64,000 nucleotides of DNA. It comes from JAVWIF01 sp036639635 (GTDB lineage Bacteria; Bacillota_I; Bacilli_A; Erysipelotrichales; Erysipelotrichaceae). The stretch is from NCBI GenBank assembly GCA_036639635.1, contig JAVWIF010000004.1, forward strand, positions 17,584 to 81,583, in the 5' to 3' direction. The first letter of the stretch is position 1, and each line of letters opens with the position of its first letter. The position numbers were made by a program, and so were the translations under genes. Below are positions 1 through 8,860 of the stretch, one piece after another. The notes under the pieces were generated by a model. The model saw nothing but the letters and a program-made list of their open reading frames with translations, made no database searches and was not told where the DNA came from.

Positions 1-16
1 TGTAGTTTAAAATTAG

Positions 17-52
17 AAACAGTAAATTGTATTTATAGTTTGCTGTTTTTAT
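17..52 (+). terminator. Rho-independent terminator of an upstream gene outside the window
   Basis: A 10-bp stem (17-26 with 39-48, one G-U pair) is followed by a short T-run. It probably ends the gene lying before the window. Between it and the hrcA promoter the only structure I see is a second inverted repeat (104-112 with 127-135) of unknown meaning; no gene is visible in 53-224. Confidence 0.55.
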
Positions 53-224
53 TTATCTAAAATTGTGTATATAAGTTAGCGTCCTCCCTTTTTTTTCTTA
101 CAATATCTATCTTCAGTTTAGATGAGAGATAGATAATTATGCATGTTATCTTCAAGTAGTATATAGCAAAGTCTTAGGACTTGCAAATACGGATATAAAA
201 AACACTAGAAAATATATTTAAGTT

Positions 225-251
225 TTAGCACTAAAGTGTTGACAGTGCTAA
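225..251 (+). promoter_or_regulatory. CIRCE operator 1 of the hrcA operon
   Basis: TTAGCACTA-N9-CAGTGCTAA matches the CIRCE consensus (TTAGCACTC-N9-GAGTGCTAA) at 16 of 18 arm positions. It overlaps the -35 box, so bound HrcA would block RNA polymerase. Confidence 0.93.
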
Positions 252-267
252 AAGAATATCATATACT
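239..267 (+). promoter_or_regulatory. Sigma-A promoter of hrcA-grpE-dnaK-dnaJ
   Basis: TTGACA at 239-244 and TATACT at 262-267 are separated by 17 bp. The -35 lies inside CIRCE 1, and CIRCE 2 starts just after the -10. Confidence 0.9.
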
Positions 268-268
268 A

Positions 269-295
269 TTAGCAGACATAGAGGAAGAGTGCTAG
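269..295 (+). promoter_or_regulatory. CIRCE operator 2 of the hrcA operon
   Basis: TTAGCAGAC-N9-GAGTGCTAG is a weaker CIRCE match, with the right arm almost perfect. It covers the expected transcription start, 17 bp after CIRCE 1. The arrangement is the same as at clpB (12137-12163). Confidence 0.85.
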
Positions 296-310
296 AAGGG
301 AGTGAATAAA

Positions 311-1342
311 ATGTTAACAGAACGTCAGTTAGGTATCTTCAAAATGATTGTAGACGAATTTACTAGAAGCGCTGAACCAGTTGGTTCTAAGACACTGATG
401 GATTTGTTAGATTTTACTTGTTCTAGCGCTACGATTCGTAATGAAATGGCAGTCCTTGAAGAGATAGGCTTATTAGAAAAGACCCATACTTCAAGTGGTC
501 GTATTCCTAGTAGTAAAGGATATCGTTTCTATGTTGAACATCTTATGGAACATCAATTAGACGATACAGTAAAGAATTCATTACAAGCTGTATTTAAAGA
601 ACGACATTATTCAATGGATGAAATCGTTCAAAAAAGTTGTGACATACTTTCTCAAATGACTTCACTTACATCAGTTGTATTAGGACCAGAAAGTAAATGT
701 CAGACTTTACAACATATTCAACTTTTTCCCATAAGTGAACGAAGTGCAGTTGCTGTATTTATTACTGACCATGGACATACAGAAAACAAAACATTTCAGT
801 TTGATACCGAAGTTGGCGTAGAAGATATCAAAACTTGTTGTGCTTTATTAAATGATAAGTTGTCTGGTATTCCGATTAGTGAAGTAGTTGAAAAAATGAA
901 GGAAATACAACCTTTGTTAGCTTCTCATGTTGCCCGTCATGAAGTATTGTTTGAAGCGTTTGTGAATGCCTTTATGCGATTTGCGACAGAACATGTGTAC
1001 TGTAGTGGTCAATCGAATATGTTATATCAACCTGAATTTGCTGATATTGAAAAATTAAAGGAAATTATGAAAATGCTTGAAGATAGTTCCTTATTTAGAC
1101 AACTTGCAAATCATGAAGGTGATGTTGCTATTGAAATTGGTGGCGATAATGAATTGCTTACAATGAACGATGTTTCTGTCGTTAGTAGCAAGTTCAAAAT
1201 CAATGAATTTGAAGAAGGCGAGCTCATGATTGTGGGTCCTACAAGAATGCAATACAGTCGTATTGTTTCCTTGATGGAATATATGAGTAAAGTAATTGAA
1301 GATATGTATAAAAGCGAAAGAACCGATAGGAGGTCAACATGA
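311..1342 (+). CDS. hrcA: Heat-inducible transcription repressor HrcA
   Basis: This is the repressor of class I heat-shock genes; it binds CIRCE operators and is kept active by chaperones. The 343-residue protein is the normal family length. It has an N-terminal winged helix-turn-helix (about residues 1-75, including the conserved GRIPS segment after the helix-turn-helix) and the HrcA dimerisation and inserted domains after it. I chose the ATG at 311 because GGGAG at 298-302 lies 8 bases upstream; an in-frame GTG at 302 sits inside that site. The gene overlaps grpE by ATGA (stop 1340-1342, start 1339), so the two are translationally coupled. Two CIRCE sites upstream make it autoregulated, and two more at clpB imply a wider regulon. 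Confidence 0.97.
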   Translation: MLTERQLGIFKMIVDEFTRSAEPVGSKTLMDLLDFTCSSATIRNEMAVLEEIGLLEKTHTSSGRIPSSKGYRFYVEHLMEHQLDDTVKNSLQAVFKERHYSMDEIVQKSCDILSQMTSLTSVVLGPESKCQTLQHIQLFPISERSAVAVFITDHGHTENKTFQFDTEVGVEDIKTCCALLNDKLSGIPISEVVEKMKEIQPLLASHVARHEVLFEAFVNAFMRFATEHVYCSGQSNMLYQPEFADIEKLKEIMKMLEDSSLFRQLANHEGDVAIEIGGDNELLTMNDVSVVSSKFKINEFEEGELMIVGPTRMQYSRIVSLMEYMSKVIEDMYKSERTDRRST

Positions 1343-1971
1343 GCGAAGAAAAAGATGTAGTACAAGAAGAACAAACATGCGAATGTGAAAAAGAATGTAC
1401 TGCAAAAGAAGAAGTAAAAAAAGATGTAGAACAAAAGGAAACGCCTAAAGAAAACTCTGAAACAACAAAAGAAACAAAAAAATCTAGTAAGTTTGGAAAA
1501 AATAAGAAGATTGAAGAACTTGAAGAAGAAGTCATTCAATTAAAAGAAGAAATAGCAGCAAGTAAAAATGCATATTTTAAAGCTTATGCAGATGCTGAGA
1601 ACTTAAAAAAACGTTTACAGAGTGAATCTGACAACGTACGAAAATATCGTATTCAAAGTTTTGCAATGGAAGTATTACCAATCATTGATAATCTTGAAAG
1701 AGCATTAAAGGTACAAAGTGATGATGAGAACATCAAAAACTATGTAAAAGGATTTGAAATGATTTATCAACAATTGCTTTCAACTCTTGAAAAAGAAGGA
1801 GTGAAAGAAATTGAAGCATTAGAACAACCTTTTGATCCAAATATTCATCAAGCATTAATGCAAGAAGTGGTGGATGGAGTGGAATCAGGAATTGTTGTTG
1901 AAGTTTTACAAAAAGGTTATATGTTAAAAGATCGCGTATTACGCGCAACACTTGTAAAAGTAAGTGAATAA
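1339..1971 (+). CDS. grpE: Nucleotide exchange factor GrpE
   Basis: GrpE releases ADP from DnaK to restart the chaperone cycle in the cytoplasm. The 210-residue protein starts with about 60 highly charged Glu/Lys-rich residues, then the long coiled-coil dimer helix (about 55-110) and the C-terminal beta-wing domain with the conserved GYMLKDRVLRATLVKVS end. The start ATG overlaps the hrcA stop by 4 bases and has GGAGG at 1329-1333. dnaK follows after 14 bases. Length and domain layout are normal; the charged N-terminal tail is variable in this family. Confidence 0.97.
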   Translation: MSEEKDVVQEEQTCECEKECTAKEEVKKDVEQKETPKENSETTKETKKSSKFGKNKKIEELEEEVIQLKEEIAASKNAYFKAYADAENLKKRLQSESDNVRKYRIQSFAMEVLPIIDNLERALKVQSDDENIKNYVKGFEMIYQQLLSTLEKEGVKEIEALEQPFDPNIHQALMQEVVDGVESGIVVEVLQKGYMLKDRVLRATLVKVSE

Positions 1972-1985
1972 AGGAGGAAATTATT

Positions 1986-3794
1986 ATGAGTAAAATTATT
2001 GGTATTGACTTAGGAACAACAAACAGCTGTGTATCCGTTATGGATGGTGGCGAATGTAAAGTAATTACAAACCCTGAAGGAAATCGTACAACACCTTCAG
2101 TAGTAGCCTACAAAAATGGTGAAAGAATTGTTGGAGATGCAGCAAAACGTCAAGTAGTAACAAACAAAAACACAGCGAGTTCTACAAAACGTATTATGGG
2201 AACTAACGAAAAAGTTGAATTAGAAGGAAAACAATATACACCACAAGAAGTAAGTGCAATGATTCTTCAGTACTTAAAGAGCTATGCAGAAGAATACTTA
2301 GGAGAAAAAGTTGAGAAAGCAGTTATTACTGTTCCTGCTTACTTTAATGATGCACAACGTCAAGCTACAAAAGATGCTGGTAAAATTGCAGGATTAGAAG
2401 TAGAACGTATTATAAATGAACCAACAGCTGCTGCCTTAGCTTATGGTATTGATAAAACTGAAAAAGAGCAAAAAGTATTAGTATATGACCTAGGTGGTGG
2501 TACTTTCGATGTTAGTATTCTTGAATTAGCCGATGGAACATTTGAAGTATTATCAACAAATGGAGATACAAAATTAGGTGGAGATGACTTTGATAACCTA
2601 GTTGTTGACTGGATGGTAGATACATTTAAGAAAGAAAACGGTGTTGATTTACGTAAAGACACAATGGCTATGCAACGTTTAAAAGAAGCTGGAGAAAAAG
2701 CAAAGAAAGATTTAAGTGGAGTTGTTCAAACACAAATATCTTTACCTTTCATCTCAGCGGGAGCAGATGGACCATTACACTTTGAAGCAACATTAACAAG
2801 AGCTAAATTTGATGAAATGACAAAATCTTTAGTTGACCGTACTATGGAGCCTGTTCGTAATGCATTACGTGATGCAGGTTTAACAAAGAATGATATTCAC
2901 CAAGTCTTATTAGTTGGTGGTTCAACACGTATTCCTGCTGTTCAAGAAGCAGTTAAGAGCGTTTTAGGAAAAGAACCAAATAGATCTGTAAACCCTGATG
3001 AAGTAGTTGCTATGGGAGCTGCCATTCAAGGTGGAGTTATTGCAGGAGACGTTAAAGATGTATTATTACTAGATGTTACACCATTAAGTTTAGGTATTGA
3101 AACAATGGGTGGTGTAATGACTGTATTGATTCCACGTAATACAACAATTCCAACAAGTAAATCACAAGTATTCTCAACTGCTGCGGACAATCAACCAGCT
3201 GTAGACATTCGTGTACTACAAGGTGAAAGACCAATGGCAAACGATAACAAAGAAATGGGAATGTTTAAATTAGATGGTATTGCTCCTGCTCGTCGTGGAG
3301 TTCCACAAATTGAAGTAACATTTGATATTGACGTTAATGGTATTGTCCATGTATCTGCAAAAGATAAAGGAACTGGAAAAGAACAATCTATTACTATTCA
3401 AAATACAAGTGGATTAAGTGATGATGAAATTGATCGTATGGTTCGTGAAGCTGAAGAACATAAAGCAGATGACGAGAAACGTAAAGAAGAAATTGATTTA
3501 CGTAACCGTGCAGAAGGATTCATTGCTCAAATCGATGGTATGTTAGCTGATAGCGGTGATAAGATTGATGCAAAACAAAAAGAAGAAACACAAAAACTTC
3601 GTGATGAATTGCAAAAAGCATTAGATGACAACGATATTGATACTGTTAAATCTAAATTAGATGAATTAGAAAAAGCAGCACAAGCAGCTAGTGCTCAAAT
3701 GTACCAACAACAACAAGGTGCTAGTGACGCTGGTGCACAAAATGCAGCAAACGATGACAATGTTGTGGATGCTGAATTCGAAGAAAAGAAATAA
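1986..3794 (+). CDS. dnaK: Chaperone protein DnaK (Hsp70)
   Basis: This is the central Hsp70 chaperone, an ATPase that binds exposed hydrophobic peptides and works with DnaJ and GrpE. The 602-residue protein opens with the phosphate-binding GIDLGTTNS loop, has the second nucleotide-binding motif DLGGGTFDVS in the middle of the ATPase domain, and the interdomain linker VLLLDVTPLSLG near residue 360. A substrate-binding domain and helical lid follow. The C-terminal tail is rich in Gln, Ala and acidic residues and ends DAEFEEKK, as in other Gram-positive DnaK. AGGAGG at 1972-1977 sets the start. A hairpin lies between this gene and dnaJ. Confidence 0.99.
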   Translation: MSKIIGIDLGTTNSCVSVMDGGECKVITNPEGNRTTPSVVAYKNGERIVGDAAKRQVVTNKNTASSTKRIMGTNEKVELEGKQYTPQEVSAMILQYLKSYAEEYLGEKVEKAVITVPAYFNDAQRQATKDAGKIAGLEVERIINEPTAAALAYGIDKTEKEQKVLVYDLGGGTFDVSILELADGTFEVLSTNGDTKLGGDDFDNLVVDWMVDTFKKENGVDLRKDTMAMQRLKEAGEKAKKDLSGVVQTQISLPFISAGADGPLHFEATLTRAKFDEMTKSLVDRTMEPVRNALRDAGLTKNDIHQVLLVGGSTRIPAVQEAVKSVLGKEPNRSVNPDEVVAMGAAIQGGVIAGDVKDVLLLDVTPLSLGIETMGGVMTVLIPRNTTIPTSKSQVFSTAADNQPAVDIRVLQGERPMANDNKEMGMFKLDGIAPARRGVPQIEVTFDIDVNGIVHVSAKDKGTGKEQSITIQNTSGLSDDEIDRMVREAEEHKADDEKRKEEIDLRNRAEGFIAQIDGMLADSGDKIDAKQKEETQKLRDELQKALDDNDIDTVKSKLDELEKAAQAASAQMYQQQQGASDAGAQNAANDDNVVDAEFEEKK

Positions 3795-3814
3795 AACGAA
3801 CGTATACTACAATC

Positions 3815-3836
3815 CCTAGTGCTTGCGCTAGGTTTT
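3815..3836 (+). terminator. Intergenic hairpin between dnaK and dnaJ (attenuator or processing site)
   Basis: CCTAGTG (3815-3821) pairs with CGCTAGG (3826-3832) around a 4-base loop and is followed by only four T. It is too weak for a full terminator. It could lower dnaJ relative to dnaK, either by partial termination or by protecting the dnaK mRNA end. Confidence 0.5.
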
Positions 3837-3873
3837 GTATGTTGTAAATGAGGACTATGAGGAAGGTGATTGA

Positions 3874-4986
3874 ATGGAAAAGCGTGATTATTATGAAGTC
3901 TTGGGACTAAAAAAAGGTGCCAGTGATGATGAAATAAAAAAAGCCTATCGAAAAATGGCAAAAAAATATCATCCAGATATTAACAAAGATAAAGATGCTG
4001 AAATGAAATTCAAAGAAATCAATGAAGCAAATGAAGTCTTAAGCGACCCTCAAAAGAAAGCAACCTATGACCAATTTGGACATGCTGGTATGGATGGATC
4101 ATCTTTTGGTGGAGGCGGTCAAGGTTTTGGTAACTTTGATGACTTAGGGGATATTTTTGGATCATTCTTCGGTGGAGGTTTTGGTGGAGGACAACAACGT
4201 CGTCAACAAAGCAATGGACCACGTAAAGGCAATGATCGCTTTATGCAAATGCGAATTGAATTCATGGATGCAGTTTTTGGTAAGACAGAAACAGTGAGTG
4301 TGGAAGTGGATGAGACTTGTGATGAGTGTTTAGGTAGTGGAGCTAAAAGTAAATCTGATATTAAATCCTGTTCAAAATGTAATGGTACAGGATCTGTAAC
4401 GACACAACAAAGAACACCTTTTGGTGTTTTCCAATCACAAGGTGTTTGTCCTGATTGTCATGGAACAGGAAAGACAATTGCTAATAAATGTCCTAAATGT
4501 CATGGAAAAGGTTATGAACATAAACGTGTGAAACTAGATATAAAAATACCTGCAGGTATTCAATCAGGTCAACAAGTTCGTGTAAGTAACAAAGGAGAGC
4601 GTGGAGCAAATGGTGGACCAAATGGAGACTTATATATTGAAATCATCGTAAGTCGTCATAAACAATTTGTTCGTGATGGTAATGATATCCGTATTTCTAT
4701 TCCATTAAGTGCAGTTGATGCGGTGTTAGGTTGTAAACTAGATGTTCCAACTGTTTATGGAGATGTTGAATTATCAATTCCTACAGGAACACAACATGGA
4801 CAACAATTCCGTTTAAAAGGAAAAGGTGTCAAATCTCCAAAAGGTGGACAAGGTGATCAATACGTTCAAGTAACAATTGAAATCCCTACAAAGCTAACCA
4901 AAGAAGATCGTGAATTATATGAAAAAATAAAGAAAAACCAAGGGCATGAATCTGCTTTTGAAAAGTTCAAAAAAGCCTTTAAATAA
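3874..4986 (+). CDS. dnaJ: Chaperone protein DnaJ (Hsp40, type I)
   Basis: DnaJ delivers substrates to DnaK and stimulates its ATPase. The 370-residue protein has the full type I layout: a J domain with HPD at residues 33-35, a Gly/Phe-rich linker (about 70-112), four zinc-binding CxxCxGxG repeats (about 150-215), and the two C-terminal beta-sandwich substrate-binding domains. AGGAAGG at 3860-3866 sets the start. It is the last gene of the HrcA operon and is followed directly by a strong terminator. Confidence 0.98.
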   Translation: MEKRDYYEVLGLKKGASDDEIKKAYRKMAKKYHPDINKDKDAEMKFKEINEANEVLSDPQKKATYDQFGHAGMDGSSFGGGGQGFGNFDDLGDIFGSFFGGGFGGGQQRRQQSNGPRKGNDRFMQMRIEFMDAVFGKTETVSVEVDETCDECLGSGAKSKSDIKSCSKCNGTGSVTTQQRTPFGVFQSQGVCPDCHGTGKTIANKCPKCHGKGYEHKRVKLDIKIPAGIQSGQQVRVSNKGERGANGGPNGDLYIEIIVSRHKQFVRDGNDIRISIPLSAVDAVLGCKLDVPTVYGDVELSIPTGTQHGQQFRLKGKGVKSPKGGQGDQYVQVTIEIPTKLTKEDRELYEKIKKNQGHESAFEKFKKAFK

Positions 4987-5018
4987 CTAAGATATATATC
5001 CGTATCTTAGTTTTTTTT
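4985..5018 (+). terminator. Terminator of the hrcA-grpE-dnaK-dnaJ operon
   Basis: A perfect 10-bp stem (AACTAAGATA with TATCTTAGTT) is followed by eight T, beginning inside the dnaJ stop codon. Confidence 0.95.
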
Positions 5019-5070
5019 AACAAATGTAATAAACTTTCATGAAAATAAATATATAATTACAGAAAATATA

Positions 5071-5099
5071 TTGACATGTTTCATAAATGAGCGTATTCT
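5071..5099 (+). promoter_or_regulatory. Sigma-A promoter of the leucine operon
   Basis: TTGACA (5071-5076) and TATTCT (5094-5099) are 17 bp apart. Transcription should begin near 5106 and run into the T-box leader. Confidence 0.85.
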
Positions 5100-5379
5100 A
5101 TAACTAATACAAAAGCAATGATCAGGACTAGTAATAGAACTTCTTAGTATAGAGAACTGTCACTTTGGTGAAAGACAGGATAAGAGACTATGACAACTCA
5201 CCTGGGAGCTATAACTTGAAATACCTTTGGGTAGAGTAAACGTTATCGGTCAACTCACACGTTATCGTGAGAACATAGGCAAACAATAGCTATGTAAGTG
5301 GATAGTATGATACTATCAATAAGAGTGGTACCGCGATGAAGTTAGTAACTTCCGTCTTTTAAATAGATGGGAGTTTTTT
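5100..5379 (+). promoter_or_regulatory. T-box riboswitch leader, leucine-specific (CTC specifier)
   Basis: This leader senses uncharged tRNA-Leu and prevents premature termination upstream of leuA. The conserved T-box core AGAGTGGTACCGCG is at 5322-5335. The Stem I region contains an AGAGAACTG segment and an apical AAAGACAGG segment. The specifier is read as CTC at 5197-5199 in the context GACAA-CTC-ACCTGGGAG, which fits a Leu codon and the leucine genes downstream. A 10-bp terminator stem (5347-5356 with 5366-5375) with six T lies just before leuA. The 5' limit is approximate. Confidence 0.93.
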
Positions 5380-5399
5380 GTTTATAAGGAGGATGTATT

Positions 5400-7079
5400 A
5401 TGAAGGGTTATGAAAAGTATAAACGACAGTATTTCTTACCACCAGAAACATGTATGGATTGGGCAAAAAAGGAATATATTCAGAAAGCACCTAGTTGGTG
5501 TAGTGTTGATTTACGTGATGGAAATCAATCATTAATTATTCCTATGAGTCTAGATGAAAAAGTGGAGTTTTTTAAGCTATTAGTAGAGATAGGATTTAAA
5601 GAAATAGAAATAGGATTTCCAGCAGCTTCTCAAACTGAATATGATTTCTTACGTAAACTAATAGACGAAGATATGATTCCTGATGATGTTACTATTCAAG
5701 TATTGACACAAGCACGTGAACATATTATTAGAAAAACATTTGAAGCAGTCAAAGGAGTTAAACAAGCAGTGATTCATGTTTATAATTCAACCTCTCTAGC
5801 ACAACGCGAACAAGTCTTTAAAAAGTCAAAAGAAGAAGTCTTGAAAATTGCAGTAGAAGGTGCGCAATTATTAAAAAAATTAACATTAGAAGACGGTGGA
5901 AATTATCGCTTTGAATATTCACCAGAAAGTTTCACTGGAACAGAAATGGAATATGCATTAGAAGTATGTAATGCTGTATTAGATGTTTGGCGCCCAACAA
6001 GTGAAAATAAAGTAATTATTAATCTTCCAGTAACAGTGCAAATGTCGATGCCTCATGTATATGCTCAACAAATTGAGTATATGTGTAAGCATATGAACTA
6101 TCGTGAAAATGTAATCGTTTCTTTGCATCCACATAATGATCGAGGATGTGGAGTAGCTGATAGTGAACTAGGAATTCTAGCTGGTGCGGACCGTATTGAA
6201 GGGACGTTATTTGGCAATGGAGAACGTACTGGAAACGTTGATATTATTACATTAGCATTAAATATGTATGCCATGGGAATTGATCCTAATTTAGATTTTA
6301 CGAATATGCCACACATTGTAGAAGTATATGAAAATGTTACTCGTATGCGCGTGGGAATGCGTCAACCATATGCAGGACAATTGGTATTTGCGGCATTTTC
6401 AGGATCGCATCAAGATGCCATTGCAAAAGGTATGCATTATCGTGATGATAAAGATCCAAATCATTGGACAGTACCATATTTACCAATTGACCCAAGAGAC
6501 GTAGGACGTGTTTATGAAAGCGATGTTATTCGTATTAATTCACAATCAGGTAAAGGTGGTATTGGTTACATGTTATCGGAATACTACGGTTATGAAATAC
6601 CTACCAATATGCGTGAGGATGTTGGCTATTATATGAAAGATGTATCCGATAATGAACATAAGGAATTGTTACCAAATGAAGTACATGATTTATTCCAAAA
6701 GGAATATATGAACGTAAATACACATTATGAATTACAAGATTTCCATTTTACAAAAGGGGATAAAGCGGTTATGTGTACCTTAACATTGCGCTTTGAAGGA
6801 GCCGTTCATACTATTAGTGGAAAAGGAAATGGACGTTTAGATGCAGTTAGTAATACGTTGCGTGATAATACATCATTATCTTTTGAAATCTTAGATTATA
6901 GTGAACATGCATTAAGTAAAGGGTCTACATCAAAGGCTGTATCCTATGTTGAAATAAAAGATTGTCGAGCAAAAAAACAATGGGGTGTTGGTTTAGATGA
7001 GGATATTATTACATCTAGTGTAAAAGCTTTATTTGCAAGTATTAATCGAGCGCTACAACAGAAAATAGAAAATAAATAG
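5400..7079 (+). CDS. leuA: 2-isopropylmalate synthase (long, yeast/actinobacterial-type LeuA)
   Basis: This enzyme condenses acetyl-CoA with 2-oxoisovalerate, the first committed step of leucine synthesis. The 559-residue protein carries the HMGL-like TIM barrel with the DLRDGNQ motif near residues 37-43 and the metal-binding HxH in SLHPHNDRG. The C-terminal LeuA dimer/regulatory domain runs from about residue 430 to the end and normally gives leucine feedback inhibition. The N-terminal segment (KYKRQYFLPP) and length resemble the fungal/actinobacterial form rather than the roughly 510-residue form of Bacillus. GGAGG at 5389-5393 sets the start. It is first in leuACDB, under T-box control. 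Confidence 0.95.
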   Translation: MKGYEKYKRQYFLPPETCMDWAKKEYIQKAPSWCSVDLRDGNQSLIIPMSLDEKVEFFKLLVEIGFKEIEIGFPAASQTEYDFLRKLIDEDMIPDDVTIQVLTQAREHIIRKTFEAVKGVKQAVIHVYNSTSLAQREQVFKKSKEEVLKIAVEGAQLLKKLTLEDGGNYRFEYSPESFTGTEMEYALEVCNAVLDVWRPTSENKVIINLPVTVQMSMPHVYAQQIEYMCKHMNYRENVIVSLHPHNDRGCGVADSELGILAGADRIEGTLFGNGERTGNVDIITLALNMYAMGIDPNLDFTNMPHIVEVYENVTRMRVGMRQPYAGQLVFAAFSGSHQDAIAKGMHYRDDKDPNHWTVPYLPIDPRDVGRVYESDVIRINSQSGKGGIGYMLSEYYGYEIPTNMREDVGYYMKDVSDNEHKELLPNEVHDLFQKEYMNVNTHYELQDFHFTKGDKAVMCTLTLRFEGAVHTISGKGNGRLDAVSNTLRDNTSLSFEILDYSEHALSKGSTSKAVSYVEIKDCRAKKQWGVGLDEDIITSSVKALFASINRALQQKIENK

Positions 7080-7093
7080 GAGGAAATGCCATT

Positions 7094-8353
7094 ATGGGAA
7101 TGACGATGACACAAAAGATATTAGCACAACATGCACGATTAGAAAAAGTTGAAGCAGGACAATTAATAGAAGTGGATGTGGATATGATATTAGGAAATGA
7201 TATAACAACACCGGTTGCTATTAAAGAATTTGAAAAACATGGATTTAACCAAGTATTCAATCCAGGGAAAGTAACCATGGTAATGGATCACTTTGCTCCT
7301 AATAAAGATATTAAGGCAGCGCAACAATGTCTTGCATGTCGAACATTTGCTTATGATAAACATATCGAAAATTTTTATGATGTTGGTGAAATGGGAATTG
7401 AACATGCCTTATTACCTGAAAAAGGAATTGTAGGACCAGGAGAATGTATTATTGGTGCAGATTCTCATACGTGTACGTATGGAGCATTAAATGCATTTTC
7501 TACAGGAGTTGGAAGTAGTGATATGGCAGCTGGTATGGCAATAGGGAAATGTTGGTTTAAAATACCTGAAGCAATTAAGTTTGATATCATTGGAGAACTA
7601 GCACCAAACATTAGTGGAAAAGACGTTATTCTTCATATTATTGGAATGATTGGAGTCGATGGCGCCTTATATAAATCAATGGAATTTAGTGGAACAGGAT
7701 TAAAAAACTTAACGATTGATGATCGTTTATGTATGGCGAATATGGCAATTGAAGCAGGGGCTAAAAATGGAATCTTTGCTTTTGATGAAGTAACGAAAGC
7801 TTACGTTGAAACAAGAGTACATCGTCCCTTTCAAACATATGATGCTGATGAAGATGCACCATATGAAAAGATAATACAAATAGATTTAGCAAAGATTACA
7901 CATACTATCGCTTTTCCACATCTACCCGAAAACACGAAAACAATTGATGAAATAAAAGAACCTATTAAAATTGACCAAGTAGTCATAGGTTCTTGTACAA
8001 ATGGTCGTTTATCAGATATGGCTGTTGCTGCAACAATTCTAAAAGGAAAGCATGTAGCCAAAGGAGTACGAACGATAATTATTCCAGCTACGCAAAGCAT
8101 CTATAAAGAAGCGATGAAACGTGGATACCTTGAAATATTTATTGATGCAGGTTGTGTTGTATCAACGCCTACATGTGGTCCTTGTTTAGGTGGGTATATG
8201 GGCATTTTAGCCGAAGGTGAGCGCTGTATTGCCACAACCAACCGTAATTTTGTTGGACGTATGGGGCATGTTGATTCAGAAGTGTATTTAGCAAGTCCAC
8301 AAGTAGCTGCAGCAAGTGCCATCGCAGGTTACATCGCTGCGCCCAAAAAGTAG
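7094..8353 (+). CDS. leuC: 3-isopropylmalate dehydratase large subunit
   Basis: With LeuD this forms the [4Fe-4S] isomerase that turns 2-isopropylmalate into 3-isopropylmalate. The 419-residue protein is of the shorter LeuC class (the Bacillus and E. coli form is about 470). Cluster cysteines are visible in GSCTNG and in the TCGPC motif near the C terminus. GADSHTCTYGALN is the conserved substrate-site segment. AGGAGGA at 7079-7085 supports this ATG. It lies 14 bases after leuA and 12 before leuD. Confidence 0.96.
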   Translation: MGMTMTQKILAQHARLEKVEAGQLIEVDVDMILGNDITTPVAIKEFEKHGFNQVFNPGKVTMVMDHFAPNKDIKAAQQCLACRTFAYDKHIENFYDVGEMGIEHALLPEKGIVGPGECIIGADSHTCTYGALNAFSTGVGSSDMAAGMAIGKCWFKIPEAIKFDIIGELAPNISGKDVILHIIGMIGVDGALYKSMEFSGTGLKNLTIDDRLCMANMAIEAGAKNGIFAFDEVTKAYVETRVHRPFQTYDADEDAPYEKIIQIDLAKITHTIAFPHLPENTKTIDEIKEPIKIDQVVIGSCTNGRLSDMAVAATILKGKHVAKGVRTIIIPATQSIYKEAMKRGYLEIFIDAGCVVSTPTCGPCLGGYMGILAEGERCIATTNRNFVGRMGHVDSEVYLASPQVAAASAIAGYIAAPKK

Positions 8354-8365
8354 GAGATAAAGAAT

Positions 8366-8860
8366 ATGAAAACAAAAGGAAATGCTCATAAATACGGAGA
8401 TAACGTCGATACAGATGTAATCATTCCAGCACGTTATTTAAATACAAGTGACCCCAAAGAATTGGCTCAAAAATGTATGTGTGATTTAGATAGTGCGTTT
8501 ATTCACCAGGTAAAAAATAATGATATTATGGTTGCTGGGTTTAATTTTGGTTGTGGTTCTTCAAGAGAACATGCACCAATTGCCATTAAAGCAAGTGGAA
8601 TATCTTGTGTTATCGCAAAATCGTTTGCACGAATATTTTATCGTAATGCAATAAATATAGGCTTGCCTATTCTTGAATGTGTTGAGGCAAGTGAGCGTAT
8701 TGCGGCCCATGATGAAATAGAAATTAATTTTGATACAGGTGTTATTATAAATCATACAAAAAAGGAAACATATCAAGCAATGCCATTCCCTGATTTTATT
8801 CAAAACATTATGAAGAATGATGGTTTATTAAATGCCATACGTAAAGGAGCAATTAAATAA
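8366..8860 (+). CDS. leuD: 3-isopropylmalate dehydratase small subunit
   Basis: This is the swivelling small subunit of isopropylmalate isomerase. The 164-residue protein has the typical start GNAHKYGDNVDTDVIIPARY and the GCGSSREHAP substrate loop. Its length matches the short LeuD form that pairs with short LeuC, unlike the roughly 200-residue enterobacterial form. The TAA stop overlaps the leuB ATG by one base (TAATG), indicating coupled translation. Confidence 0.96.
   Translation: MKTKGNAHKYGDNVDTDVIIPARYLNTSDPKELAQKCMCDLDSAFIHQVKNNDIMVAGFNFGCGSSREHAPIAIKASGISCVIAKSFARIFYRNAINIGLPILECVEASERIAAHDEIEINFDTGVIINHTKKETYQAMPFPDFIQNIMKNDGLLNAIRKGAIK

Noticed and set aside
104..135. 9-bp inverted repeat TATCTATCT/AGATAGATA before the hrcA promoter
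   Set aside because: It has a 14-base loop and no T-run, is low in complexity, and lies more than 100 bases from the promoter; no role could be supported.
1111..1539. Minus-strand open frame opposite hrcA-grpE rich in Phe and Ser
   Set aside because: It is the antisense shadow of a Lys/Glu-rich coding region; no ribosome-binding site and no recognisable domain.
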